From positions 1-64,000 of the forward strand of contig NZ_JAFBCZ010000031.1 of NCBI RefSeq assembly GCF_016907925.1: a DNA stretch of 64,000 bases. Direction: 5' to 3'. The notes under the pieces were generated by a model. The model saw only the letters and a program-made list of their open reading frames with translations, had not been told where the DNA came from and made no database searches. This DNA is from Herpetosiphon giganteus. GTDB lineage: Bacteria; Chloroflexota; Chloroflexia; Chloroflexales; Herpetosiphonaceae. A program made the position numbers and the translations under genes. Below are positions 43,789 through 53,555 of this stretch, one piece after another (position 1 is the stretch's first letter; every line of letters starts with the position of its first letter).

Positions 43789-44963
43789 GCCTTGTCCCCT
43801 TGGGTGCGTAATGAGTTTAAGCGGGCAGCTCGGCTGGCTTCGCGCACTGCATGCGGAATCGTTTGAAAGCGGCTGAGCCAATCGTCCATAAAGCTTTGAT
43901 AGCGATCTTGCAGAATCGCCTCACGCGCTTGCTCCATCAAGCGAATTAAGAAGCGCAGATTGTGCAGCGTGGCCAAACGCAGCCCCAGCACTTCCTCGGT
44001 ACGGAACAAGTGGCGCAGATAGGCACGGCTAAACCGTTGGCAGGTCGAGCAATCGCAGGTTGCATCGATTGGTGCATCCTCGCGAGCATATTTAGCATTG
44101 CCAATATTCAAGCGCCCTTCGGGAATGAATAAAGCTCCGTTGCGCCCCAAGCGGGTTGGCAACACACAATCAAACATATCAACCCCACGCGCCACGCCTT
44201 CGAGCAAATCTTCTGGCGAGCCAACGCCCATCAGGTAGCGTGGTTTGTTGCGCGGCAGCAATGGCGTGGTTTCTTCGAGCATGCCATACATCTGCTCTTT
44301 GGGTTCGCCAACGCTTAGGCCGCCAATGCCAACTCCAGGAATATCTTGTTGGGCGATAAAGCGCGCGCTTTCACGCCGCAAATCGGCCTCAACGCCACCT
44401 TGCACAATCCCAAACAGGGCTTGATCTTCGCGGGTTTTGGCGGCGATACAGCGCAGCAACCAGCGATGGGTGCGTTCCATGGCGGCTTTGGTATAGGCAT
44501 GGGTGGTTGGCTGCGGCGCACATTCATCGAAGGCCATAATAATATCAGCGCCCAATTTTTCCTGAATACCAATCGCGCTTTCAGGCGTAAAGCGATGTTT
44601 TGAGCCATCGATATGCGATTTGAAAGTTACGCCATCTTCGTCGATTTTGCTGTGCGGCCCCAAGCTAAACACCTGAAACCCGCCAGAATCGGTCAGAATT
44701 GGCTTGGGCCATTGCATAAAACGGTGTAAGCCGCCCATTTCAGCCACCAAATCGGCGCTGGGGCGCAAATACAGATGATAGGTATTCGATAAGATAATTT
44801 GCGAGCCAATCGCTTCGACTTCCATAGGGTCGAGCGTTTTCACCGTGGCTTGCGTGCCAACCGGCATAAAGACAGGCGTTTGAATGGTGCCATGCGGTGT
44901 GCTCAATTGGCCCGCCCGCGCCTCACCATCGTTATGTTCAAGGGTGTAAGTAAAGTTATTCAT
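43785..44963 (-). CDS. tgt: Queuine/preQ1 tRNA-guanine transglycosylase
   Basis: 392 aa. Catalytic and substrate residues: '[20 protein letters not shown]', '[19 protein letters not shown]', '[18 protein letters not shown]' and the zinc site C-x-C-x2-C ('[20 protein letters not shown]') plus His in '[18 protein letters not shown]'. It exchanges the wobble guanine in GU(N) anticodons for preQ1. A TATAAT (complement of 44973-44978) lies close to the ATG at 44963, giving a short leader. It is translationally coupled with the FecR-like gene by a four-base overlap. Confidence 0.95.
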   Translation of the reverse strand: MNNFTYTLEHNDGEARAGQLSTPHGTIQTPVFMPVGTQATVKTLDPMEVEAIGSQIILSNTYHLYLRPSADLVAEMGGLHRFMQWPKPILTDSGGFQVFSLGPHSKIDEDGVTFKSHIDGSKHRFTPESAIGIQEKLGADIIMAFDECAPQPTTHAYTKAAMERTHRWLLRCIAAKTREDQALFGIVQGGVEADLRRESARFIAQQDIPGVGIGGLSVGEPKEQMYGMLEETTPLLPRNKPRYLMGVGSPEDLLEGVARGVDMFDCVLPTRLGRNGALFIPEGRLNIGNAKYAREDAPIDATCDCSTCQRFSRAYLRHLFRTEEVLGLRLATLHNLRFLIRLMEQAREAILQDRYQSFMDDWLSRFQTIPHAVREASRAARLNSLRTQGDKA

Positions 44964-45033
44964 AATGGGCCAATTATAGCGCTATTTTGGCTGGCTGGAA
45001 AAGCCATGTGGATAAGGATTCGGTAACAAAAGC

Positions 45034-45078
45034 CAATCGGGTGCGAGCCTGATTTCGGCTCCACTCACGACCCGATTG
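45034..45078. other. Two-tier inverted repeat in the divergent tgt-globin gap
   Basis: CAATCGGGT (45034-45042) pairs with ACCCGATTG (45070-45078), and inside it GAGCC (45045-45049) pairs with GGCTC (45057-45061). It lies between the tgt and globin start regions, closer to neither. No T tract. Could be an RNA structure or an operator region. Confidence 0.4.
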
Positions 45079-45150
45079 CCAGCCATAGCTTGGGATTGGT
45101 AGGCTAGGCCATGTCACTTGGAGTAGCTCTATTAATTTGAAAGGATGGCC

Positions 45151-45567
45151 ATGTCCACATTATCTCCGGCGGCGATTGAGCTTGTGCAACAAACCTTTGC
45201 CGAGGTTGGGCGCAATCCCCAACAATTGGTTGAAGCATTCTACGGGCGCTTGTTTAGCTTGGCTCCCGATTTTCGCCCGTTGTTTCCTGAGGATATGCGC
45301 GAGCAACAAAAGAAATTATTGCAATCGTTGACTTTGGTGGTCAATAATCTTAAAAAGCCCGAAGCGGTTGTGCCTGCGGTGCAGGAACTTGGGCGACGGC
45401 ATATTGATTATGGAGTTAAGCCAGAACATTACGATACGGTTGGCGCGGCCTTGGTTTGGGCGCTGGCGCAACAACTTGGCCCGCAATGGAATGCCGAAGT
45501 GCAGGATGCTTGGGTTGCGGCCTATACTTTGGTCGCCACTGTGATGATTGAAGCCAGCCAAGCCTAA
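45151..45567 (+). CDS. Single-domain globin (flavohemoglobin-type)
   Basis: 138 aa from ATG 45151 (GAAAGG six bases before; the in-frame ATG at 45145 is too near). Globin fold: Tyr in 'LVEAFYGRLFSLAPDFRPLF' (B10), proximal His in 'ELGRRHIDYGVKPEHYDTV' and 'YTLVATVMIEAS' at the end. It is like the globin part of flavohemoglobins, without the reductase. Likely NO or O2 binding. Its 3' end overlaps the convergent GGDEF/EAL gene by four bases. Confidence 0.9.
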   Translation: MSTLSPAAIELVQQTFAEVGRNPQQLVEAFYGRLFSLAPDFRPLFPEDMREQQKKLLQSLTLVVNNLKKPEAVVPAVQELGRRHIDYGVKPEHYDTVGAALVWALAQQLGPQWNAEVQDAWVAAYTLVATVMIEASQA

Positions 45568-47612
45568 TTCAGCGAAAGCGAAAAATCTGCCGCCTGTTCA
45601 AGCGGAACGGGCGGCGAGAAAAAGTAGCCTTGGCCCGCTTGGCAGCCAAGTTCGCGCAAAACCTGAATATGTTCGGCGGTTTCGATGCCCTCGGCAATCG
45701 TCGCGAGATGCATAGTTTGGGCCAAATTGATAATTGTTCGCACAATCGCCAAGCTACGTTGATCTTCGAGCGCCGCCTGAATAAACGAACGATCGATTTT
45801 GATGGTATTGAGTGGAAAACGATGTAAATAGGTCAGCGACGAATAGCCAGTGCCAAAATCGTCAATGTGCAGCGGCAGGCCCAAATTGCGCAGCGCATTC
45901 AAAATTGGCTCAGCCCGCTCGGCATGCAATAACGCGCCTTCGGTAATTTCCAAATGCAGCAAGTGTCGCGGAAACTGATAGCGTTCAACCAGCGCTTTAA
46001 TTGTTGGCAACAATTGGCTGTGCAATAATTGGCGTGGCGATAGGTTGATCGCCAACGTCATGTGCTGCATCAATGGGTCGGTTTGCCACTGAGCCAGCTG
46101 TTCGGCGGCAACTTCCAACATCCACCAACCCAACGGAATAATCAGGCCAGTTTCCTCGGCAATATCCAAAAATTGGCCAGGCGAGCGCAATCGCCCATCG
46201 GGATGCGCCCAGCGAATCAGAATCTCAAAGCCGGTGCAATGCTGTTGCTCAAAATCGATAATTGGCTGAGCAAAAAGCCGAAATTCTTGGCGTTGCAAGG
46301 CTAGGCGCAAGGCACTTTCGTTGTGCAGGCGCGTGCTGAAGTTAGCGTATAAGGTTTGATCAAAAATTTCGATGCCGCCGCGCCCAGTGTGTTTGGCGCG
46401 ATACAGGGCTAGATCGACGTTGCGCATCACGGTTTCAATTGGCATTTCGCTGGTAATTAATTCCAAGCCAATGCTTACATTGCAGAAAATCTCTTGGCCA
46501 TTTTCGACCACAAATGGCTCTTCGAACAATTGGCGAATGCGTTGAGCTGCATTGAAGGCTGCTGGCAAATCGGGCAGGCGATCAAAAAAGATGGCAAATT
46601 CATCGCCATCGAAGCGCGCCACCACATCACTGGGCAACTCTAAGCCGCGGCGTAAACGCTGGGCGATGTCAGTCAGCATCGTATCGCCAATGTGATAGCC
46701 TAAGCCATCATTGACCATTTTAAATTCATCAATATCAAGCAAAATAATTGCAAAACTATAATCGTGGTGATGGCGCTGATATTCTAGGGCACGCGATAAA
46801 TGCAATTGAAACGAACGCCGATTGGGCAAGCCCGTCAGCGAATCGTGCAGCGATTGATGATAGAGTGCTTCTTCCATTTGTAATTGGGCGGTGTGGTCGC
46901 GTAAAATCACAATTGCGCCGTTATTGTGGCCTTCCGCGTTGAGCAAGGGCGTAACATGCTCGGTAATCGAGGTTGAATGGCCATCACGCGCCCGCAAATA
47001 GCGCTCGAATGGCAAGGCTAGCACTGGTTCGTTGCGCAAAGCTGCTTCAATTACCTGAATCGGTTGATCATTGAGGCTACTGCGAATCACGACCACCTGA
47101 TTAAAATCTTGCTTGATTGCTGCCTGATAATCCCAACCAGTCATGCGCTCGGCAACTGGATTGATCCACTGAATGGTGCCAGCGCGATCAACCGCCACAA
47201 CTCCATCGCTGACATTCGCCAACATAGTTTGCATCCAAACTTCAACGCGGCTGAGACGGCGGCTCAAGTTGCTGCGTTCGATGATGGTTTTGAGCGTTAG
47301 CACAAGGCTTTCGGTGCTAATTGGCAAGGTCAAAATATCAATTGAGGTTGGTTGATTGGATGGGTGTGAGTTGGGTTGCTCATTCGCCTGACTCAAATAC
47401 AACACCGGAACCGAGCATTCTTGCTGATTAATGTGGGGCAGAAATGCCAGGTTGGCTAAGATTAGATCGATGCTGCTGTTGCTGAGAATCTGACTTGCCG
47501 CCTCCCACGAGCCAGCTTGGGCCACGCTACAACCAGCAGTGGTTAATTGCCCGCTCAGATCGTGCGTGTTTGGTGCTGAATGATCGAGCATTAAGATTCG
47601 TGGATTATTCAT
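45564..47612 (-). CDS. Receiver-like/PAS/GGDEF/EAL protein
   Basis: 682 aa from ATG 47612. An N-terminal receiver-like domain (1-115) lacks the phospho-acceptor Asp: the segment 'IDLILANLAFLPHIN' has Ala/Asn where Asp is expected. A PAS domain (about 125-250, 'LANVSDGVVAVDRAGTIQWI'), a GGDEF domain whose motif reads DGDEF ('ARFDGDEFAIFFDRL'), and an EAL domain with EIL in place of EAL ('GFEILIRWAHPDGRL') but intact 'DDFGTGYSSL' and 'AEGIET'. DGDEF is a known variant in some active cyclases, and EIL may be active; degeneracy is possible. It makes and/or degrades c-di-GMP. Confidence 0.92.
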   Translation of the reverse strand: MNNPRILMLDHSAPNTHDLSGQLTTAGCSVAQAGSWEAASQILSNSSIDLILANLAFLPHINQQECSVPVLYLSQANEQPNSHPSNQPTSIDILTLPISTESLVLTLKTIIERSNLSRRLSRVEVWMQTMLANVSDGVVAVDRAGTIQWINPVAERMTGWDYQAAIKQDFNQVVVIRSSLNDQPIQVIEAALRNEPVLALPFERYLRARDGHSTSITEHVTPLLNAEGHNNGAIVILRDHTAQLQMEEALYHQSLHDSLTGLPNRRSFQLHLSRALEYQRHHHDYSFAIILLDIDEFKMVNDGLGYHIGDTMLTDIAQRLRRGLELPSDVVARFDGDEFAIFFDRLPDLPAAFNAAQRIRQLFEEPFVVENGQEIFCNVSIGLELITSEMPIETVMRNVDLALYRAKHTGRGGIEIFDQTLYANFSTRLHNESALRLALQRQEFRLFAQPIIDFEQQHCTGFEILIRWAHPDGRLRSPGQFLDIAEETGLIIPLGWWMLEVAAEQLAQWQTDPLMQHMTLAINLSPRQLLHSQLLPTIKALVERYQFPRHLLHLEITEGALLHAERAEPILNALRNLGLPLHIDDFGTGYSSLTYLHRFPLNTIKIDRSFIQAALEDQRSLAIVRTIINLAQTMHLATIAEGIETAEHIQVLRELGCQAGQGYFFSPPVPLEQAADFSLSLN

Positions 47613-48121
47613 GGGCTGCACTCCAATAGAAATCACTACGCATGTGGGTGCTCAGCCCAAGCAGCGTTCGGATCGAATCTGTCGCAATACCATGCCACCG
47701 CATCAACACCTATTCTCTAGAGGATTGAGCCACCATTCCATAGGAATTTGGCGAGGAAATGAGCATTACTTGGCTATAGAGCCTCAACCATCGAGAAATT
47801 AGCGCCGATTTGGATCGAGATTAAGAGACTACTAGCAGCCAAGCGTGGGCCTAAATGTGGATGCGTCAGCTTTGACGTGAACTGCGTGGTTCAGCCGCAA
47901 ATCTAGGGTTTGATCATCTTAGCATAGGCTGTGCCAAAATTTGGGGGGATTTAAGTGGTAGTGTTGCTAGGACTACCACTTTTATAGCTTTAATGATTGT
48001 ACTGCGAAGGAGTATGCTGTGGGCCGAAAGTCACATTTCAGCAATTGGGGTTGGATTGAGGAGCCAATCGACAATGATTTTGAGTGTATGTTTCGATCAC
48101 CTTGGTTTAGCCGGAAACCGT
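47613..48121. other. 509-bp intergenic region without a gene
   Basis: No supported gene. It holds the upstream region of the c-di-GMP gene and, at 47948-47983, a repeat-associated hairpin. Short + strand open frames (for example from 47993) lie against the aldo-keto reductase gene and look like shadows. Confidence 0.6.
47948..47983. repeat. Direct-repeat copy 1 with hairpin
   Basis: 'gatttaagtggtagtgttg' (47948-47966) is identical to 51478-51496. It forms AAGTGGTAG...CTACCACTT followed by TTTAT; on the minus strand it is downstream of the aldo-keto reductase operon. Confidence 0.7.
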
Positions 48122-49183
48122 TTAGCGAGATTCAGCCCATCCTTGGACATTCATGCCGCCGAAGATGGCGCGGCGCAACTCAGTATTAAACAGGCTATCG
48201 GGATAGGAAAGCTCAGGCATACTCGCTTGATTGAGCAATTGCAACTGTTCGGCAGTTAGCTTAATCGCTTGGGCAGCGAGGTTGGCAGACAGCTGCTCAG
48301 GTTGTCGTGCACCTATAATGAGCATACTAATTCCAGGTTGTGCTGCTGCCCATGCCAAAGCGACTTGGGATACTGGTTGCTCCAGCATTGCTGCTACATT
48401 TTGCAATGCTTGGAGGATATTCCAGTTGCGTTCGGTGAATTTCTGGTCGCCGAATGGATTGGGGCCGCTGAGCCGACCCTGACCACGAACTCCGCTGCTT
48501 TGGCGCTGATACTTTCCGGCCAAAAATCCTGCTGCTAGTGGACTCCAAGCAGCGATTCCAAGCCCACATTCACGGGCTGCTGGGATGTATTCGCGCTCGA
48601 TATTTCGCTCAACCAGCGAATACTCAAGTTGCATGGCAATCGGGCCGGGAATGGCGTGTGCTGCGGCCAAGGTCGCTGCGCGAACAGCATACCAAGCTGG
48701 TTGATTTGAGAAGCCAAAATAGCGAATAGTGCCAGCGCGAACGAGATCGCCAAGGGTTTGGAGCACTTCTTCAACGGGCGTAACCTGATCCCAGATGTGG
48801 AGCCAATAGAGATCGATATAATCGGTGCCTAATCGGCGCAATGATCCCTCAAGCGCGCGCTGAATGTTTTTGCGTCCGTTGCCTCCTGCGTTAACATTCT
48901 GGGATTGGCCGCCGTAAAAAGCAAATTTCGTCGCCAGCACTACCTGATCACGTAGACCTCGCTCGGCGATGAACTTGCCGACGAGTTGCTCGCTCAGCCC
49001 ATCTGCATACACATCAGCAGTATCAATAACGTTGCCGCCAGTATCAATGTAGGTATTGAAAATATCTGCCGATGTTTGAGCGTTTGCTCCCCAGCGCTGG
49101 CTACCAAAGGTCATTGTGCCCAGCGCTAACGGACTGACAACCAAGCCTGAGCGACCTAATGTACGAAAGGCTGTTTGGTTCAT
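48122..49183 (-). CDS. Aldo/keto reductase
   Basis: 353 aa. (beta/alpha)8 barrel with the tetrad Asp and Tyr in 'VIDTADVYADGLSEQLVGKF', Lys in 'QVVLATKFAF', His in 'IDLYWLHIWDQVTPV', and the NADP region 'LNQASMPELSYPDS'. Similar to AKR-type oxidoreductases of unknown substrate. ATG overlaps the stop of the preceding paralogue by four bases (ATGA). Confidence 0.92.
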   Translation of the reverse strand: MNQTAFRTLGRSGLVVSPLALGTMTFGSQRWGANAQTSADIFNTYIDTGGNVIDTADVYADGLSEQLVGKFIAERGLRDQVVLATKFAFYGGQSQNVNAGGNGRKNIQRALEGSLRRLGTDYIDLYWLHIWDQVTPVEEVLQTLGDLVRAGTIRYFGFSNQPAWYAVRAATLAAAHAIPGPIAMQLEYSLVERNIEREYIPAARECGLGIAAWSPLAAGFLAGKYQRQSSGVRGQGRLSGPNPFGDQKFTERNWNILQALQNVAAMLEQPVSQVALAWAAAQPGISMLIIGARQPEQLSANLAAQAIKLTAEQLQLLNQASMPELSYPDSLFNTELRRAIFGGMNVQGWAESR

Positions 49184-50244
49184 TGATGTAGCCCCTGCTT
49201 GGCGCTATTGCGCATGGCTGCGAGTTGATCGGCACGGTTTTGGCTCCACATCTGCAACATCCAGCCAGGGTATTCAGCAGGAAGTCGGCTGGCTTGATCA
49301 AGCAGATCAAGGTCGGCGGAATCAAGCTCAATCTCGGTTGCCCCAAGATTGTCATTCAGTTGCTCAAGCCGCTTTGCGCCTAGAATAACGCTGGTTACCT
49401 GCGGCTGATGCAGCAGCCATGCGATTGCCAATTGGGCAACGCTCGCCTGTTTGCGTTCTGCTAGTTCACCAAGCAGATCGATAATCGTATAGGCTCGCTC
49501 GAGATCGACTGGTGGAAAGGCCACTGCTGTGCGACGACTATCGACAACCTCCTGCTGATCGCGGCGATACTTGCCGCTTAGTAGCCCTCCACTGAGCGGG
49601 CTCCATACGAGCAAGCCAAGGCCTTCGCTAGCGAGCATTGGCCCGATTTCGCGTTCGATGTCGCGACCTGCCAAACTATAGTACGCTTGGATGCTTGCTA
49701 GGCTATGCATTCCATAGCGTTCGGCGATGCCTAAGGCCTTACTTATTTGCCATGCCGCCCAGTTCGAAACACCAATATAGCGAACAAGCCCTTGCCGAAC
49801 CAGATCATCCAAGGCCGCCAAGCTTTCCTGAATTGGCGTAGCTGGATCGAAGCCATGAAGCTGATAGAGGTCGATATAATCGAGTTCAAGTCGTTGCAAA
49901 CTGGCTTTTGCACTGGCTAAAATATGCTGCCGCGACGAACCACGTTGATTTGGGCCTGCTCCTGTTTCACCAAAAACTTTGGTGGCCACGATCACATCAT
50001 CGCGTCGAATACCTAAGTTCTTTAATGCTTGACCTGTGATGCGCTCGGATTGACCTTGCGAGTAGGTGTCGGCGGTATCAATAAAATTGATTCCAGCAGC
50101 GAAGGCCTGGGCCATGAGGCGATCGGCCTCGGCCTGTTGAACCTGACCGATAGCGCCATAGGCCCCGCTGCCGCCAAAGGTCATGGTGCCAAAACAGAGT
50201 TCAGATACAAAAAGTCCAGTTGAGCCAAGTTTGTTATAGCGCAT
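49180..50244 (-). CDS. Aldo/keto reductase (paralogue of the next gene)
   Basis: 354 aa from ATG 50244 (GGAGG upstream; TTG 50259 is in frame but less likely). 'FIDTADTYSQGQSERITGQA', 'DVIVATKVFGE', 'IDLYQLHGFDPATPIQESLA' carry the catalytic tetrad. It shares the whole layout with the protein at 48122-49183. The divergent AraC gene upstream probably controls the pair. Likely substrates are small aldehydes; unknown. Confidence 0.92.
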   Translation of the reverse strand: MRYNKLGSTGLFVSELCFGTMTFGGSGAYGAIGQVQQAEADRLMAQAFAAGINFIDTADTYSQGQSERITGQALKNLGIRRDDVIVATKVFGETGAGPNQRGSSRQHILASAKASLQRLELDYIDLYQLHGFDPATPIQESLAALDDLVRQGLVRYIGVSNWAAWQISKALGIAERYGMHSLASIQAYYSLAGRDIEREIGPMLASEGLGLLVWSPLSGGLLSGKYRRDQQEVVDSRRTAVAFPPVDLERAYTIIDLLGELAERKQASVAQLAIAWLLHQPQVTSVILGAKRLEQLNDNLGATEIELDSADLDLLDQASRLPAEYPGWMLQMWSQNRADQLAAMRNSAKQGLHQ

Positions 50245-50443
50245 AGCTTGATCCTCCAAGGTGATTCATGGCAATGTTGCCATCGAGATAAAGTATAGGC
50301 CGCTAATTGGCAGATTGCACTGAGCGATCCTATGTAGTTCTTGCCTAATCCTCTGATTTTGCTAGATGCGATTGCTTGGTAGATTGCTTGAGTGGGCAGA
50401 GTGCTATACTTCGATCATCTGCTGAAGAAGGAGCAATATATCG

Positions 50444-51340
50444 ATGGAACGGATTCACGAGTTAGCAACGCTGATTGGGCAAGTGAGCGAGGGCGAGGGC
50501 ACGCATGCTACCGCTATTCCTGGCCTCTATCTGTCAAAGATTTCGACCACCGATGCGCCACCACACATTGTTGATCAGGCTGTTTTCTGTGTTGTTGCTC
50601 AGGGTGTCAAAAGTATTATGCTCAACGATGAATGCTATCGTTATGATTCCAGTAAATATCTGATGATTGCTCTAGACCTGCCATTGCTTGGTCAGATTGT
50701 CGAAGCGACTCCTGAAACACCAATGCTTGGGGTTACGATTGAACTGGATTTTAATGAAATTAGTCAGCTGATTATGGAAGCCAATCTATCATTATTGGCC
50801 GATTCTCGCCAACAGCGCAGCCTTTTTGTTAGCCCGTTAGATGACGATCTGCTTGATGGCTTAATTCGAATGCTGAGCCTGCTCAAGAAACCCAATCAAA
50901 TTGGCGTTCTCGCGCCATTGATTCGGCGCGAAATTTTTTACAAATTGCTGCTTAGTGAGCAAAGCGGCCTATTGCGACGGATGGTGGCTAAGAATAGTCA
51001 AGTTAGCCGGATTGCTGCTGGCCTCGAGTGGTTAAAGGAAAATGCGACCCGCCCTGTGCGCATGGACGAGCTGGCACGTGAGGTTAATATGGGATTGTCC
51101 ACGATGCATGCGTGGTTCAAGGCAGTGACTGCTATGAGTCCATTACAGTTTCAAAAACAGTTACGCCTCCAGAAAGCTCGTCAGATGCTGCTAGCCGAAA
51201 CGACTGATGTGGCGACAGTCAGCCTCAGCGTGGGCTATGAAAGTGCCTCACAGTTCAGTCGTGAATACCGCCGTATGTTTGGGCTACCGCCACTCCGCGA
51301 TATTGAGCGACTTCGTGATGCACAAAAAAGAGCTATCTAG
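50444..51340 (+). CDS. AraC-family regulator with AraC_N domain
   Basis: 298 aa. N-terminal AraC_N-type effector domain ('GLYLSKISTTDAPPHIVDQA', 'YRYDSSKYLMIALDLPL'), and C-terminal two-helix AraC HTH: 'NMGLSTMHAWFKAVTAMSPL' and 'VGYESASQFSREYRRMFGLP'. Divergent from the aldo/keto reductase pair over about 200 bp and likely their activator. Proteins of this kind are widespread in Proteobacteria and could have been acquired with the neighbours. Confidence 0.93.
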   Translation: MERIHELATLIGQVSEGEGTHATAIPGLYLSKISTTDAPPHIVDQAVFCVVAQGVKSIMLNDECYRYDSSKYLMIALDLPLLGQIVEATPETPMLGVTIELDFNEISQLIMEANLSLLADSRQQRSLFVSPLDDDLLDGLIRMLSLLKKPNQIGVLAPLIRREIFYKLLLSEQSGLLRRMVAKNSQVSRIAAGLEWLKENATRPVRMDELAREVNMGLSTMHAWFKAVTAMSPLQFQKQLRLQKARQMLLAETTDVATVSLSVGYESASQFSREYRRMFGLPPLRDIERLRDAQKRAI

Positions 51341-51477
51341 CAGTTGCGATTAGCGTCGTGCTGCCATAGCCGATGTATTTTGCTTTCAATTGATAATCGC
51401 GAATCTGTTTTTGCAGCGATCGCGCGGTTGTGGCTAGGGCTAATGATATAAGCGCGGTAGTTGTTTGGTGGAATGAT

Positions 51478-51512
51478 GATTTAAGTGGTAGTGTTGATGT
51501 CAACACTACCAC
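51478..51512. repeat. Direct-repeat copy 2 with perfect palindrome
   Basis: Begins with the same 19-bp word as 47948, then a 13-bp perfect stem GTGGTAGTGTTGA (51485-51497), loop TG, TCAACACTACCAC (51500-51512). It is nine bases after the hutU stop and may act as its terminator. Confidence 0.75.
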
Positions 51513-51520
51513 GTGCCGAT

Positions 51521-53179
51521 TTAGGCTTTGAGCATGGGAATATGCACGTTGCGTTCTTGGGCAACCGCAATTGCTTCATCATAGCCAGCATCAACGTGGC
51601 GTACCACGCCCATGCCCGGGTCGCTGGTCAATACCCGTTCGAGGCGTTGATCGGCTTCAGCAGTGCCATCGGCCACAATTACCATGCCTGCGTGCAGCGA
51701 ATAGCCAATCCCAACGCCGCCGCCATGATGCACACTGACCCAGGTTGCGCCATTAACCGCGTTGATCATCGCATTCAGAATTGGCCAATCGCCAATAGCA
51801 TCGGAGCCATCGCGCATGGCTTCGGTTTCGCGGTTGGGCGAAGCCACCGAGCCACAATCAAGGTGATCGCGGCCAATCACAATCGGCGCACTAACTACCC
51901 CATCGCGCACGAGTTTGTTGAATAAAGCGCCAGCTTTGGCCCGCTCGCCATAGCCCAACCAACAAATCCGAGCTGGCAAGCCTTGGAATTGCACCCGTTC
52001 TTGGGCAGCGCGAATCCAGCGGTGCAAAGCTTGATCCTCTGGGAACAGCTCAAGCAAGGCTTCGTCGGTTTTGGCAATATCGGCGGGATCGCCGGAGAGC
52101 GCGGCCCAGCGAAACGGCCCTTTGCCTTCGCAGAACAAGGGGCGAATGTAGGCTGGTACAAAGCCAGGATAGGCAAAGGCTCGTTCGTAGCCAGCAGCTT
52201 TGGCCACGCCGCGCAAATTATTGCCATAATCGAACACAATCGAGCCAGCATCGGCAAAAGCAACCATGGCTTTGACATGCTCAACCATCGAAGCCGTCGA
52301 TAACTTGACATATTCTTGGGGATCGCGTTGGCGCAATTCGAGCGCTTGTTCAAGGCTCATGCCTGCTGGCACATAGCCTTCAAGCGGATCGTGGGCGCTG
52401 GTTTGGTCGGTCACAATATCGGGGCGCACTCCACGAGTATACAATTCGCCAAAGACTTCGGCTGCATTGCCCAATAAACCAACCGACAGGGCTTTGCCTT
52501 CGCGCACCGCTTCGTCGACCAAGGTCATTGCTTCTTCGAGCGTATCGACCGCGACATCGAGATAGCGCGTATCCAAGCGGCGTTGCATGCGTTGGCGATC
52601 GACTTCGACGACCAAGGCCACGCCATCGTTCATGGTGACGGCGAGCGGTTGTGCGCCGCCCATGCCGCCAAGGCCAGCGGTCAGCGTCCAGCGCCCGCGC
52701 AACGAGCCGCCAAAATGCTGGCGCGCAATCGCGGCCAAGGTTTCGTAGGTGCCTTGCAAAATTCCTTGTGTACCGATGTAAATCCACGAGCCAGCGGTCA
52801 TTTGGCCATACATCGTCAGCCCAGCTTGCTCCAACTCGCGGAAATTTTCCCATGTTGCCCAATGTGGCACGAGCATTGAATTGGCGATCAGCACCCGTGG
52901 CGCATCGCGATGGCTGCGAAATACCGCAACTGGTTTGCCCGATTGCACCAGCAAGGTTTCATCATCATTCAGCTCTTGCAACGAACGCACAATTGCATCA
53001 TAGCATTGCCAATTGCGGGCCGCCTTGCCAGTGCCGCCATAAACAATTAAATTAGCTGGATCTTCGGCCACATCAGGATCAAGATTATTCATCAGCATTC
53101 GCAACGCTGCTTCTTGCGCCCACCCTTTGCACGATAATTCCGAGCCGCGTGGTGCACGCACAATGCGCGATGAAGTCAT
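51521..53179 (-). CDS. hutU: Urocanate hydratase
   Basis: 552 aa from ATG 53179 (AAGGAG nine to ten bases upstream; GTG 53200 is in frame). '[20 protein letters not shown]', NAD-binding '[20 protein letters not shown]' with Gly-rich motif, the active-site region '[19 protein letters not shown]', and '[20 protein letters not shown]' with the conserved Cys. It hydrates urocanate using NAD+. hutI is at 33.4 kb; no hutH is seen between. Normal length for the family. Confidence 0.97.
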   Translation of the reverse strand: MTSSRIVRAPRGSELSCKGWAQEAALRMLMNNLDPDVAEDPANLIVYGGTGKAARNWQCYDAIVRSLQELNDDETLLVQSGKPVAVFRSHRDAPRVLIANSMLVPHWATWENFRELEQAGLTMYGQMTAGSWIYIGTQGILQGTYETLAAIARQHFGGSLRGRWTLTAGLGGMGGAQPLAVTMNDGVALVVEVDRQRMQRRLDTRYLDVAVDTLEEAMTLVDEAVREGKALSVGLLGNAAEVFGELYTRGVRPDIVTDQTSAHDPLEGYVPAGMSLEQALELRQRDPQEYVKLSTASMVEHVKAMVAFADAGSIVFDYGNNLRGVAKAAGYERAFAYPGFVPAYIRPLFCEGKGPFRWAALSGDPADIAKTDEALLELFPEDQALHRWIRAAQERVQFQGLPARICWLGYGERAKAGALFNKLVRDGVVSAPIVIGRDHLDCGSVASPNRETEAMRDGSDAIGDWPILNAMINAVNGATWVSVHHGGGVGIGYSLHAGMVIVADGTAEADQRLERVLTSDPGMGVVRHVDAGYDEAIAVAQERNVHIPMLKA

Positions 53180-53257
53180 GAGATGGTACTCCTTGTACAC
53201 AGGATGATCAGTTGCGCTCTATGATAGTTGATTTTGTTGAAAAGAAGAACATAGGGA

Positions 53258-53462
53258 AAGTATGAAGGATGAGAGATGAAGGATGAAGAAGGGACATTTA
53301 ACGCAGCGGCGCACAGGAAATATGGCTATGGGCTATGGGCGTTAGGCTATTGGGGAGCAATATCAACATTAAAACTTACCTTCGCGTTCTTCGCGCCCTT
53401 CGCGGTTGCCATTCTTCGTGGCCCTTCGTGTCCTTCGTGGATCAAAACTCCCGATCCCCATT
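53258..53462. repeat. Composite intergenic short-tandem-repeat tract
   Basis: 7-bp units 'gaaggatgagagatgaagga' (53264-53288), 8-bp words 'ggctatgggc' (53323-53335), and a long run of the 9-bp family in reverse orientation (53383-53448, 'cttcgcgttcttcgcgcc'). It fills the 376-bp gap 53180-53555 except for the pepA promoter. Confidence 0.8.
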
Positions 53463-53473
53463 AATATCAATCA

Positions 53474-53503
53474 TTGACAGCGGTAAATTGAAACCGTTAC
53501 AAT
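53474..53503 (+). promoter_or_regulatory. Sigma-70 promoter for pepA
   Basis: TTGACA at 53474-53479, 18 bp, TACAAT at 53498-53503; start near 53510 with a 46-base leader to ATG 53556. Confidence 0.7.
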
Positions 53504-53555
53504 AACGACTAAGTGTGCAAGCTCTTGTCAACCTCTAGAAACCGGAAGGACTCCA

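Noticed and set aside
47993..48259. 88-aa + strand ORF preceded by GAAGGAG
   Set aside because: Most of it overlaps the 3' end of the aldo/keto reductase gene in antisense and it has no family features.
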